Assembly: GCA_046262415.1 (NCBI GenBank)
Contig: JBHEMU010000130.1
Location: 1-26,836 of the forward strand
DNA length: 26,836 nucleotides
From: JACDAS01 sp046262415
Lineage (GTDB): Bacteria; Actinomycetota; Thermoleophilia; Gaiellales; Gaiellaceae
Reading direction: 5' to 3'
The notes under the pieces were generated by a model, which saw nothing but the letters and a program-made list of their open reading frames with translations, made no database searches and had not been told where the DNA came from. How positions within the stretch are numbered: the stretch's first letter is position 1; each line of letters opens with the position of its first letter. A program made the translations under genes and the position numbers. Shown piece by piece: positions 8,021 to 15,180 of the stretch.

Positions 8021-8094
8021 AGCGGATGATGGGACTCGAACCCACGACCTTCTGCATGGCAAGCAGACGCTCTAGCCAACTGAGCTACATCCGC
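8021..8094 (-). tRNA. tRNA-Gly (anticodon GCC)
   Basis: The minus strand folds as a complete cloverleaf. The acceptor stem GCGGATG pairs with CATCCGC, followed by discriminator T, the usual base for bacterial tRNA-Gly. The D arm contains AGCTCAGTTGG, the anticodon stem TCTGC/GCAGA encloses the loop TTGCCAT (anticodon GCC), and the T arm contains GGTTCGAGTCC. CCA is not encoded. A TATACT -10-like box lies 11 nt upstream. Confidence 0.96.
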
Positions 8095-8105
8095 AGCGCG
8101 GCTGC

Positions 8106-8111
8106 AGTATA
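8106..8111 (-). promoter_or_regulatory. putative -10 box for tRNA-Gly
   Basis: TATACT on the minus strand ends 11 nt before the tRNA 5' end, in the 30-bp gap after the RNase H gene. No good -35 hexamer is visible 16-18 bp upstream, so read-through from the RNase H gene is also possible. Confidence 0.4.
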
Positions 8112-8124
8112 GCCCGGGGTTTCG

Positions 8125-8526
8125 CTATCCGAGGGCGTCCAGCGCCTCGTTGACGAGCCGGTCGGCGAGCTCGTTGTGCTCCCTGCGGACGGCCCGGTAG
8201 GTGACGCGGCCGATCTTGCGCGCCAGGGCGTCGGCGTCGAGCGAGAGCTCGCGCAGCGCCTCGTTCTTGACCCGGTACTCGCCGCGCATCTGCTTGACGA
8301 GGAGCTCGGAGTCGGAGATCACCTCGACCTCGGTGACGCCGAGCTCGAGCGCCTTCGCAAGACCCGCGAGGAGCGCGCGGTACTCGGCGACGTTGTTCGT
8401 GGCCACCCCGATCGCCTCGCCGCGGGCGTCGAGCTCGGTGCCGTCCTCGCTCTCGAGCACGTAGCCGAACGCGGCCGGGCCGGGGTTTCCACGGGCGCCG
8501 CCGTCGGTCGAGAGGCGCGCCTTCAC
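8125..8526 (-). CDS. ribonuclease HI family protein
   Basis: This 133-residue protein is close to the minimal RNase H fold. The catalytic carboxylates are present in order: Asp in LSTDGGARGNPGPAAFGY near the N-terminus, Glu in NNVAEYRALLAGL, Asp in EVISDSELLVKQM, and a C-terminal HNELAD segment. It should cut the RNA strand of RNA-DNA hybrids. Stand-alone actinobacterial relatives of this length are common. The GTG at 8526 overlaps the TGA stop of the PII-like gene (GTGA), so it is translationally coupled to that gene, a neighbour arrangement seen with Nif3-type proteins. Confidence 0.9.
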   Translation of the reverse strand: MKARLSTDGGARGNPGPAAFGYVLESEDGTELDARGEAIGVATNNVAEYRALLAGLAKALELGVTEVEVISDSELLVKQMRGEYRVKNEALRELSLDADALARKIGRVTYRAVRREHNELADRLVNEALDALG

Positions 8527-8837
8527 AGCACGTGCAGCGGGTAGACGTCGAGCGCGACCTCCTCGTACGGATGCGCGGCGCGGAGGGCGTCGAGCACCGC
8601 GTCGAGCCGCTCCCCCGGCACGACGAGCTCGACCCGGTACTCGCGCACGTGCTCCTCCTGCCCCACGCCCCCCACGGCGGGGTCGGCTCCCTCGCCGGCC
8701 AGGAAGGTGCCCGTACCGGCCGTGTACCAGGAGCAGCGCTCGTAGTCGCCGATCCGCCCGGCTCCGGCCGCGAAGCATGCCTCCCGGGTCGCGTCCCGCG
8801 CCTCTTCCGGAACGAAGTAGACGAGCTTGAAGCTCAC
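8523..8837 (-). CDS. YqfO/Nif3-insert-like (PII-like, CutA-fold) protein
   Basis: This 104-residue protein starts FKLVYFVPEEARDATREACFAAGAGRIGDYERCSWYTAGTGTF, the pattern of the alpha/beta domain inserted in YqfO-type Nif3 proteins and also found alone. The GxFxxGEGADPAVG segment and the C-terminal AHPYEEVALDVYPL are equally characteristic. It is probably a trimeric small-molecule or metal-sensing domain, but its ligand is unknown. The GTG start at 8837 faces the plus-strand gene at 8873 across only 35 bp. It overlaps rnhA-like by four bases. Confidence 0.85.
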   Translation of the reverse strand: MSFKLVYFVPEEARDATREACFAAGAGRIGDYERCSWYTAGTGTFLAGEGADPAVGGVGQEEHVREYRVELVVPGERLDAVLDALRAAHPYEEVALDVYPLHVL

Positions 8838-8872
8838 GTTTTGCCCCGGCCGCGGGCGGGAACGCGCTCCGC

Positions 8873-9250
8873 ATGGCCAGCATCACCGTCCAGCCGCGTC
8901 CGACGCCCGGGGAGCGGGCGTACACCCCGGTCGAGGTCGAGGTCGACGAGGCCCTGACGGTCTTCGCGGCGACGATCGAGGACTGGGTGACGCACCGCCA
9001 GCCGTGGGAGTTCACCCTGCACGAGGGTCACGACTTCGGCCGCGCGAACAACGTCGAGGGGCGCCTGCTGTTCGCCGCGGGCGAGCAGACCTCGTCGGTC
9101 TCGTTCCGCCTCGACCAGCTCGATGCGGCCGAGGACTTCGGCGACGAGCTCGTCCTCCGCTTCGAGGAGCGAGACGGGATCGCCAAGACGGCCCGGGCGA
9201 CGGCGAACGGGTTCGACGTGGAGCTGCACCACATCCTTACTTTCACATAG
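8873..9250 (+). CDS. conserved-looking hypothetical protein
   Basis: This is a 125-residue soluble, acidic protein with no signal peptide or membrane helix. It reads as alternating strands, with the motifs IEDWVTHRQPWEFTLHEGHDFGRANNVEGRLLF and VELHHILTF, and strong plus-strand codon bias. I do not recognise a family. It is the only plus-strand gene among many minus-strand genes. It is divergent from the PII-like gene (35-bp gap), and its last eight bases overlap the end of the membrane-protein gene on the other strand, so no terminator can fit between them. Confidence 0.7.
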   Translation: MASITVQPRPTPGERAYTPVEVEVDEALTVFAATIEDWVTHRQPWEFTLHEGHDFGRANNVEGRLLFAAGEQTSSVSFRLDQLDAAEDFGDELVLRFEERDGIAKTARATANGFDVELHHILTFT

Positions 9251-10157
9251 CCCGGGGCGGGCGCTCGGCTCGCACCCACAGGCCCCAGAGCGCCAGCGTC
9301 GCGACCGCGATCACTCCCCATGCTGCCGTCGCCTCCGGAACGAGCACCGACGGGACCCGCCACTCCGTCCAGCCCCGCTTCCAGACCTGCTCGAGCCAGC
9401 CGTCCTGGAACGCGTTCGCCACGCCGTAGACGAACATCAGCGAGACGTACAGGCCGGTCGCCATGCGCACGCGCCTCGAGGCGACCGCGGCGAGCGCGCG
9501 CCAGAGGAGGAGCGCCGCCAGGGCGAGCAGCACGCCGTCCATGCCGTGATGATGGCCGAGGTGCACCGAGGGGCCGAACCCGCCCTCGGGCTGCCGCGCC
9601 ACCTCGGTGCTCTGCCAGATCGTCCCCGGCAGCGCCGCGATCGAGACGCCCACCTCGGCGGTCGCCCAGGGCACCGCGAGCAGGAGGAGCACCGCGGCGA
9701 TCGCCGCTCGCGCCAGGTCCGACGCCCGCGACGCGGGCACGCGTGGGCCGCCCCCGCGTTGCGAGAGCGAGACCGTCAGCCCCAGCGCGAGCAGCGCGCC
9801 GGCGGCGGGCGCGACGTTGACGACCCTGGCGTCGAGGTCGTCCTGGTCGACGACGCCGGGCCAGAAGACGACGGCCGAGAGCACGATCGACGCGGCGGCG
9901 ACGACCAGGCTCCGGCCGCCGAGGGCCGACGCGGCCAGGGCTGCAACGGCGATCGCGACCAGCGCGGTCGGGTAGTTCAGGAACACGAGCGTCCGGCCGA
10001 GCCCGTGCCAGAAGCCGTTCCCGCTGACGTGGTAGAGCTCGGACGCCGGCAGTCGCGCGTACGTCACCAGCACCGCGAGCGCGACGAGCCCGAACAGGGC
10101 CCAGACGGCGAAGAGGTGTGCCGAGAGACTCCGCTCGGGGCGGATCGCGTTCGCCAC
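9243..10157 (-). CDS. multi-pass membrane protein, unknown family
   Basis: This 304-residue protein has about eight hydrophobic segments (roughly residues 12-32, 57-77, 82-99, 113-130, 150-168, 205-224, 234-250 and 275-294). A histidine cluster, LGHHHGMDG, at 200-207 sits just before helix 6 and could bind metal or heme, but no known oxidase family is matched. A Trp-rich loop (QDGWLEQVWKRGWTEW, about 251-266) precedes the last helix. The GTG at 10157 was chosen because it lies ten bases after the VOC gene stop; no strong Shine-Dalgarno sequence is present. It probably shares the aldehyde dehydrogenase/VOC transcript. Confidence 0.72.
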   Translation of the reverse strand: MANAIRPERSLSAHLFAVWALFGLVALAVLVTYARLPASELYHVSGNGFWHGLGRTLVFLNYPTALVAIAVAALAASALGGRSLVVAAASIVLSAVVFWPGVVDQDDLDARVVNVAPAAGALLALGLTVSLSQRGGGPRVPASRASDLARAAIAAVLLLLAVPWATAEVGVSIAALPGTIWQSTEVARQPEGGFGPSVHLGHHHGMDGVLLALAALLLWRALAAVASRRVRMATGLYVSLMFVYGVANAFQDGWLEQVWKRGWTEWRVPSVLVPEATAAWGVIAVATLALWGLWVRAERPPRAM

Positions 10158-10167
10158 CGGGGTGACG

Positions 10168-10533
10168 CTAGCCCGCGTACGGCGCGTAGCGGCGGTGCAG
10201 GATGAGCACGTTCCCGTCCGCGTCGTAGAAGAAGCCCATGTGGCAGACGCCGGTGTCCACCGTCTCGCCGAGGAACTCGACGCCAGCTCGCTCGAGACGA
10301 TCCCGCGCCTCGGCGACATCGGGCACGCGCAGCGCGATGCCGGCCTGGTTCGGCTGGAACGGGAGCCCCTCGGCCTCGGGATTCCAGAAGGCGAGCGTGA
10401 GATTTCCCGCCACGACCTCGTCCTCGCTCCGAGCGTCGGGCGGCAGCCCGAGCACGTCCCGGTAGAACGCTCCCGCCCGCTCCGGGTCCCGCGTCGGGAC
10501 CGAGACGAAGTCGACGCGCTCGACCCCGATCAA
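10168..10533 (-). CDS. VOC (glyoxalase/bleomycin-resistance/dioxygenase fold) protein
   Basis: This 121-residue single-module VOC protein begins ERVDFVSVPTRDPERAGAFYRDVLGL, the classic first beta-alpha unit, and ends MGFFYDADGNVLILHRRYAPY, the classic last strands. The central GIALRVPDVAEARDRLERAGVEF is the second half-module. Such proteins use a divalent metal in an isomerase, lyase or dioxygenase; the reaction cannot be told here. The start is probably TTG at 10533, which overlaps the TGA stop of the aldehyde dehydrogenase (TTGA), since no ATG or GTG gives a better N-terminus. The coupling suggests action in the same pathway. Confidence 0.85.
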   Translation of the reverse strand: MIGVERVDFVSVPTRDPERAGAFYRDVLGLPPDARSEDEVVAGNLTLAFWNPEAEGLPFQPNQAGIALRVPDVAEARDRLERAGVEFLGETVDTGVCHMGFFYDADGNVLILHRRYAPYAG

Positions 10534-12023
10534 GCGTCGATCTGGGCCCTCTGCAGGCGCCCCGAGTAGTCGACGTAGATCGACTTCCACTCGGTGAAGA
10601 CGTCGAGCGCGGCCTGGCCGGCCTCGCGATGGCCGTTGCCGGTGTCCTTCGTGCCGCCGAAGGGGAGGTGCACCTCGGCTCCGATCGTGCCGGCGTTGAC
10701 GTACGTGATCCCCGTCTGCAGGTCGCGCATGGCGCGGAAGGCCGTGTTGACGTCACGGGTGAAGATCGACGACGAGAGCCCGAAGCGGACGCCGTTCGCG
10801 ACCCGGATCGCCTCGTCGGCGTCGCGGACGCGGATCAACGCCGTCGTCGGCCCGAAGATCTCCTCCTGCGCGATCCGCATGCCCGGGTCGACGTCGCCGA
10901 AGATCGTCGGCCGGTAGAACCAGCCGCGGTCGAGGCCGTTCCCGGTGGCGACCTCGCCGCCGGTGAGGAGGCGCGCGCCCTCGTCCTTGCCGATCTGCGT
11001 GTACGAGTGGATCTTCTCGAGCGCCCGCTCGTTGATCACCGGGCCGACGTCCGTGTCCGGCTCCCAGCCGGGGCCGAGCCGCATCCGCTCGGCCGACGCC
11101 ACGAGGCGGCTCTGCACGGCGTCGTAGACCGCCTCGTGCACGATCACCCGGCTGGCGGCGGTGCAGCGCTGCCCGGACGTGCCGAAAGCCGACCAGAGGA
11201 TGCCCTCCACGGCCAGGTCGAGGTCGGCGTCGTCGAGCACGACGATCGCGTTCTTGCCGCCCAGCTCGAGGTGCACGTGCTTGAGGCCCTCCGCCGCGTT
11301 CCGCATCACCTCGACCCCCGTCTCGCGCGAGCCGGTGAGCGTGATCACGGGCACGTCGGGGTGCCGCACGAGCCGGTCCCCCACCGCGCCGCCCCCGCCG
11401 TGCACGACGTTGACGACGCCCTTCGGCAGCCCCGCTTCGTCGAGCAGCTCGACGAAGCGCTCGCCGAGGAGCGGCGTGTCCGTCGCCGGCTTGAACACGA
11501 CCGTGTTGCCACACACGATCGCCGGCGCGATCTTCCAGGAGGGAATCGCGATCGGGAAGTTCCAGGGCGTGATCGCGCCGACGACGCCGATCGGCATGCG
11601 GACGCTCATGTTGAACTTGTCCTTCAGCTCCGAGGGCGTCGTCTGGCCGAAGAGGCGGCGACCCTCGCCGGCCATGTAGAAGCTCATGTCGATCGCCTCC
11701 TGGACGTCCCCCCCGGCCTCGGCGAGGACCTTGCCCATCTCCCGGCTCATCAGGTCGGCGACCTCGTCCTTCCGGTCGGCCAGGAGCTGCGCGAAGCGGA
11801 AGAGGATCTCGCCTCGCTTTGGAGCGGGCACGAGCCGCCACTCCTCGAAGTCGGCCTTCGCGGCGTCGACGGCGCGGTCGACGTCCTCCGGCCCGGACTT
11901 CGGGAACGTGCCGATCGCCTCGCCCGTCGACGGGCTCACGCTCTCGAAGGTCTCGCCGCCCGCGGCGTCGACCCATTCGCCGCCGACGTAGTTCTGGAAG
12001 CTCTTCGTCCCGAGGACGGCCAC
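10530..12023 (-). CDS. NAD(P)-dependent aldehyde dehydrogenase
   Basis: This 497-residue protein is normal length for the ALDH superfamily. Asn155 in ITPWNFP stabilises the oxyanion, Glu253 in HLELGGKN is the general base, Cys287 in GTSGQRCTAASR is the nucleophile, and the cofactor loop TLTGSRETG (about 228-236) is present. The sequence oxidises an aldehyde to an acid; the precise substrate (semialdehyde or other) cannot be assigned from motifs. The GTG start at 12023 shares a base with the TAG stop of the small gene upstream (TAGTG). It is followed by a coupled VOC gene. Confidence 0.94.
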   Translation of the reverse strand: MAVLGTKSFQNYVGGEWVDAAGGETFESVSPSTGEAIGTFPKSGPEDVDRAVDAAKADFEEWRLVPAPKRGEILFRFAQLLADRKDEVADLMSREMGKVLAEAGGDVQEAIDMSFYMAGEGRRLFGQTTPSELKDKFNMSVRMPIGVVGAITPWNFPIAIPSWKIAPAIVCGNTVVFKPATDTPLLGERFVELLDEAGLPKGVVNVVHGGGGAVGDRLVRHPDVPVITLTGSRETGVEVMRNAAEGLKHVHLELGGKNAIVVLDDADLDLAVEGILWSAFGTSGQRCTAASRVIVHEAVYDAVQSRLVASAERMRLGPGWEPDTDVGPVINERALEKIHSYTQIGKDEGARLLTGGEVATGNGLDRGWFYRPTIFGDVDPGMRIAQEEIFGPTTALIRVRDADEAIRVANGVRFGLSSSIFTRDVNTAFRAMRDLQTGITYVNAGTIGAEVHLPFGGTKDTGNGHREAGQAALDVFTEWKSIYVDYSGRLQRAQIDA

Positions 12024-12244
12024 TACGGGGCCTCGGGAGCGTCCGTCTTCGGAAATGTCCCGGGCACCCGGGCGCGGCGCCGGTCGCGGATCAGGCGCTG
12101 GCCGCCGTACTCGCGCCCGTTGCGCCGGTCGTCACCCTCGCGCCGGTCGACGATCACGGTCACGTTCGGGTTGTCCTTGTAGTACTCGACCATCTTGTCG
12201 TAGAGCTCGTCCTCGAGCTCGCGCGGGATCACGCAGTAGATCAT
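12023..12244 (-). CDS. small conserved-looking protein of unknown function
   Basis: This 73-residue protein has two parts: a folded-looking N-terminal half (MIYCVIPRELEDELYDKMVEYY, then VTVIVDRREGD) with a beta-alpha-beta pattern, and an Arg-rich, probably disordered tail. The VIVDRR segment followed by GDDRR and RRR runs could bind nucleic acid. I cannot name a family. The ATG at 12244 has no Shine-Dalgarno sequence but lies 8 nt after a TACAAT box, so the transcript is probably leaderless. It shares a base with the aldehyde dehydrogenase start, so it is the first gene of that operon. Confidence 0.72.
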   Translation of the reverse strand: MIYCVIPRELEDELYDKMVEYYKDNPNVTVIVDRREGDDRRNGREYGGQRLIRDRRRARVPGTFPKTDAPEAP

Positions 12245-12252
12245 CTGCTCTG

Positions 12253-12258
12253 ATTGTA
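12253..12258 (-). promoter_or_regulatory. -10 box of a likely leaderless promoter
   Basis: TACAAT on the minus strand ends 8 nt before the ATG at 12244, so transcription should begin at or within a base or two of the A of ATG. A weak -35 match (GTAGCA) lies 17 bp upstream. It would drive the small-protein/aldehyde dehydrogenase/VOC operon. Confidence 0.55.
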
Positions 12259-12277
12259 GGCACCCGCCGGCGAAATG

Positions 12278-12889
12278 CTACGAACGCGCGCCGTCCGGGA
12301 CCAGCAGCCCCTCGGAGTCGACGTGCGCGTTCCAGCGCTTGAAGGACGGATCGAGCTCTTCGAGCTCGAGGCCGCGCTCGGCGAGGCGGACCGGCTGGAT
12401 CGAGTCGAGGCTGACGCGGTACTGGTACCAGGAGATCTCCCAGGCGACCGTGACGACGACCTCCTTGTTCACGCCGGACAGCTGGACGATGCTCGCCTCG
12501 GGCTGGCCGAGGCTCTTCGCGATGCCGGCAACCGTGCGCCGGAACGGACTCGCGTTGAAGAGCTCGGCGGCCTCCGTGACGGCGGCCTCCGTGCGGGAGA
12601 GCCGCCGCGCCGGGAGGACGGGCTCGGCGAGCGCGGTCTGCGTCGGGGGCCGCCGCGGCTCGAAGATGGCGCCGAGGCTGAGCCGGCGCCGGCGCCGCTC
12701 CGGGCGCATCGTCGGCACGCTGGGACTGCCCTCGCGGATCCAGCCGGAGTCGAGCGCGATCTCCTGGCAGAGCGGGCAGACGTCCACGAGCTCGTCCCCG
12801 TCGGGGGCGAAGCGCGTCGAGCGCTCCCCCATCAGCAGCGACCGCTCGCAGATCGCGCACGTCGTCGGCCTGAGGTTCGAGGTGCGCAC
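12278..12889 (-). CDS. zinc-ribbon-containing protein, unknown function
   Basis: This 203-residue protein has an N-terminal four-cysteine zinc ribbon (CAIC at 11-14 and CPLC at 38-41). A basic linker with an RRRRR run follows (about 68-73). The C-terminal domain (about 100-190) contains TEAAELFNASPFRRTVAGIAKSLG, which reads like a helix-turn-helix, and a VVVTVAWEISWYQYRV strand region. The layout suggests a nucleic-acid or protein adaptor, not an enzyme. The GTG start at 12889 lies 10 nt after a TATAGT box. The gene is separated from the EF-G-like gene by a hairpin repeat. Confidence 0.75.
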   Translation of the reverse strand: MRTSNLRPTTCAICERSLLMGERSTRFAPDGDELVDVCPLCQEIALDSGWIREGSPSVPTMRPERRRRRLSLGAIFEPRRPPTQTALAEPVLPARRLSRTEAAVTEAAELFNASPFRRTVAGIAKSLGQPEASIVQLSGVNKEVVVTVAWEISWYQYRVSLDSIQPVRLAERGLELEELDPSFKRWNAHVDSEGLLVPDGARS

Positions 12890-12899
12890 TGAGGGCGCG

Positions 12900-12905
12900 A
12901 CTATA
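12900..12905 (-). promoter_or_regulatory. putative -10 box for the zinc-ribbon gene
   Basis: TATAGT on the minus strand ends 10 nt before the GTG at 12889, with no Shine-Dalgarno sequence between. This again suggests a leaderless or very short-leader mRNA. No clear -35 hexamer was found. Confidence 0.4.
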
Positions 12906-12953
12906 ACGCCGCCTGCACGGAAAGTCGCCCTGTGCAGGCCCTATGCTCTCGCG

Positions 12954-13054
12954 CCTCGAAGCGTGGGTCCTACCCGGATGCGCTCGTGCGGTCGGCTCAG
13001 ACGGAGCACGGGCAAGCCCGCGCTCCTGAGGTCGGCGTCGCAAGCAACGCCTAG
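12954..13054 (-). repeat. CTAG-bounded hairpin repeat, copy 2
   Basis: This is the inverted second copy of the element at 6150-6250. Its core at 12970-13054 is the reverse complement of 6150-6234 with only two changes, both beside or in the small hairpin loop. The strong hairpin with the CTCAG/CTGAG extension is unchanged. Here the CTAGGCGT end (13054-13051) forms the TAG stop of the EF-G-like gene, so it faces the opposite way to copy 1 relative to transcription. The outer end (12954-12969) is diverged and has CTCG in place of CTAG. Confidence 0.8.
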
Positions 13055-15108
13055 ACCCTGGCTTCCTCGCGCTCGGCCTTCGTCTCGGCGATCACCTTCT
13101 GCGCGATGTGCGTCGGCACCTCGTCGTAGCGCAAGAACTGCATGTGGTAGTCGCCGCGACCGCCGGTGAGCGAGGTGAGCGACTGCGCGTAGGTGAGGAT
13201 CTCCGACATCGGCACCTCGGCCTTGATCGTGGTCATGCCGCCGTGCGGCTCCATCCCCTGGAGGCGCCCGCGGCGGGAGTTGAGGTCGCCGTTCACCGCG
13301 CCCACCGAGTCGTCCGGCACCGTCACCTCGACCTCCATCACGGGCTCCAGCAGCACCGGATTCGCTTTCTCGTAGGCGTTCTTGAAGGCCATCGAGCCGG
13401 CGATCTTGAACGCCATCTCCGACGAGTCGACCGTGTGGTAGGAACCGTCGACGAGCAGGACGCGCACCCCCTGGACCGGCGCGCCGGCCAGCTCGCCACG
13501 CTGCATCGCCTCCTGAATCCCCTTGTCGACCGCCGGGCGGAAGCTCTGGGGGATCACCCCGCCGACGATCCTGTCGACGAACTCGTAGCCCGTGTGATCC
13601 TCGAGCGGCTCGAGCACGATGTGGCAGTCGCCGAACTGACCGCGCCCGCCCGTCTGCTTCTTGTACCGGCCCTGCGCGCGCGACTCCGACCGGATCGTCT
13701 CGAGGTAGGGCACGCGCGGCTGGCGGAGCTCAACGTCGACGCCGAAGCGTCGCCTCAGGCGGTCGACGGCAACCTCGACGTGCATCTGGCTCAGGCCGGT
13801 CAGGAGCTGCTCGCCGGTCTGCGGGTCCCGCCGGAGCGAGAGCGTCGGGTCCTCCTCGCCGAGCCGCCGCAGCGACGTGGCCACCTTCTCCTCGTCGCCC
13901 TTCGCCTTCGGCGAGACGGCGAAGCTCATCACGCCCTCCGGGAAGTCGATCCGCGGCAGCTCAACCGGCAGCTCGTGGTCCAGGAGAAGATCTCCCGTCT
14001 GCACGTCCTTGAGCTTCGCGACGGCGCCGATCGAGCCCTCGCCGAACTCCGGGGCGGGCGTGTGATCCTTGCCCTGGAGCGACAGCAGCTGGCCGACGCG
14101 CTCCTTCGCGTGCGTGCGCGGATTGACCAGGTTGGAGTCGGAGGCCAGCGTCCCCTTGAGCACGCGGAACACGTTGATCCGACCCGCGAAGGGGTCGGCG
14201 AGGGTCTTGAAGACGAACGCGGCCGTCTCGGCACCCTCGAGCTCGAAGCCGGCGAGCACGCCCTTCTTCGCCGGCGACGGCACGCCCTCGACCAGCAGGT
14301 CGAGGAGCGCGGTCGTGCCGAGGTTCTTCGTCGGGACGGCGCAGGCGACGGGAAAGAGCTCGCCGCGCGTGACCGCGTCCTTCAGGGCCTTCGCGACCTC
14401 CTCGACCGCGAGCTCCTGCCCGTCGAGGTAGCGCTCCATCAGCGCCTCGTCGGTCTCCACGACGGCGTCGAGGAGCTTCTCCCGGTACTCGGCCACGACG
14501 TCTGCGAGCTCGCCGGGGATCTCCACGGGAGAGCCCTCGCGGGCACCGTCCGGGCTCGTGGAGGCCGTCATGTGCAGGAGGTCGACGATGCCCGTCAGCT
14601 CGTGCTCGCTGCCGATCGGGAGGTGGACGGCGATACAGCTCTGGGACAGCTGCGCCCGCAGGGCCTCGAACGTTCGGAAGAAATCGGCACGTTCGCGGTC
14701 GAGCATGGTGACGACCACGACCCGCGAGAGCCCGAGCTCGTCGGCCCGCTCCCAGATGCGTCCGGTCTGCACCTCCACGCCCATGACGCCGCTGACCGCG
14801 AAGAGGGCGCCCTCGACGACGCGGAGCGCCGCGATCGTGTCCCCCTGGAAGCCTGCGTCACCGGGCGTGTCGACGAGGTCGATCGTGCGGCCCTGCCAGT
14901 CGCAGCGGCAGACGGACGCCGCGAGCGACATCCGCCGGCGCTGCTCGTCCTCGTCCCAGTCCGAGACCGTCGACCCCTGCTCCACGACGCCGAGCCGGTT
15001 CGTCGCGCCCGACTGGAAGAGCATGGCCTCGACGAGCGAGGTCTTGCCGGTGCCGCGGTGGCCGACGACGGCGACGTTGCGAATCTTTCCGGGCTCGGTC
15101 AGGGGCAT
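13051..15108 (-). CDS. EF-G-like (EF-G2 type) translation GTPase family protein
   Basis: This 685-residue protein has a G domain with G1 GHRGTGKT (16-23) and G3 DTPGD (80-84), followed by domains II-V with the domain IV segment YKKQTGGRGQFGDCHIVLEPL. The usual catalytic His after DTPG is Asp, and the G4 motif NKxD is TMLD (134-137), so guanine recognition and hydrolysis may be altered. These differences place it with the EF-G2/EF-G-like paralogues, not the main elongation factor. The ATG at 15108 has GGAGG nine bases upstream. Its TAG stop is inside the repeat. It lies 72 bp downstream of the sigma factor gene. Confidence 0.9.
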   Translation of the reverse strand: MPLTEPGKIRNVAVVGHRGTGKTSLVEAMLFQSGATNRLGVVEQGSTVSDWDEDEQRRRMSLAASVCRCDWQGRTIDLVDTPGDAGFQGDTIAALRVVEGALFAVSGVMGVEVQTGRIWERADELGLSRVVVVTMLDRERADFFRTFEALRAQLSQSCIAVHLPIGSEHELTGIVDLLHMTASTSPDGAREGSPVEIPGELADVVAEYREKLLDAVVETDEALMERYLDGQELAVEEVAKALKDAVTRGELFPVACAVPTKNLGTTALLDLLVEGVPSPAKKGVLAGFELEGAETAAFVFKTLADPFAGRINVFRVLKGTLASDSNLVNPRTHAKERVGQLLSLQGKDHTPAPEFGEGSIGAVAKLKDVQTGDLLLDHELPVELPRIDFPEGVMSFAVSPKAKGDEEKVATSLRRLGEEDPTLSLRRDPQTGEQLLTGLSQMHVEVAVDRLRRRFGVDVELRQPRVPYLETIRSESRAQGRYKKQTGGRGQFGDCHIVLEPLEDHTGYEFVDRIVGGVIPQSFRPAVDKGIQEAMQRGELAGAPVQGVRVLLVDGSYHTVDSSEMAFKIAGSMAFKNAYEKANPVLLEPVMEVEVTVPDDSVGAVNGDLNSRRGRLQGMEPHGGMTTIKAEVPMSEILTYAQSLTSLTGGRGDYHMQFLRYDEVPTHIAQKVIAETKAEREEARV

Positions 15109-15139
15109 GCGGGCGATCCTCCGTGGGTCTGGGTGCGAC

Positions 15140-15156
15140 GGCGCGCGTGGCGCGCC
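15140..15156 (-). other. GC hairpin between sigma factor and EF-G-like genes
   Basis: A perfect seven-pair stem GGCGCGC/GCGCGCC closes a three-base loop in the 72-bp gap. There is no T-tract after it, so it is not an obvious intrinsic terminator. It may shape the EF-G-like leader or attenuate read-through. Confidence 0.4.
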
Positions 15157-15180
15157 CGGGTGTCCGCGATTCTAGTGCCG

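Noticed and set aside
15172..15179. CTAGTGCC, identical to the first eight bases of the 168-bp element, near the sigma factor stop
   Set aside because: There is no further similarity and no second end nearby, so it is too short to call a remnant.
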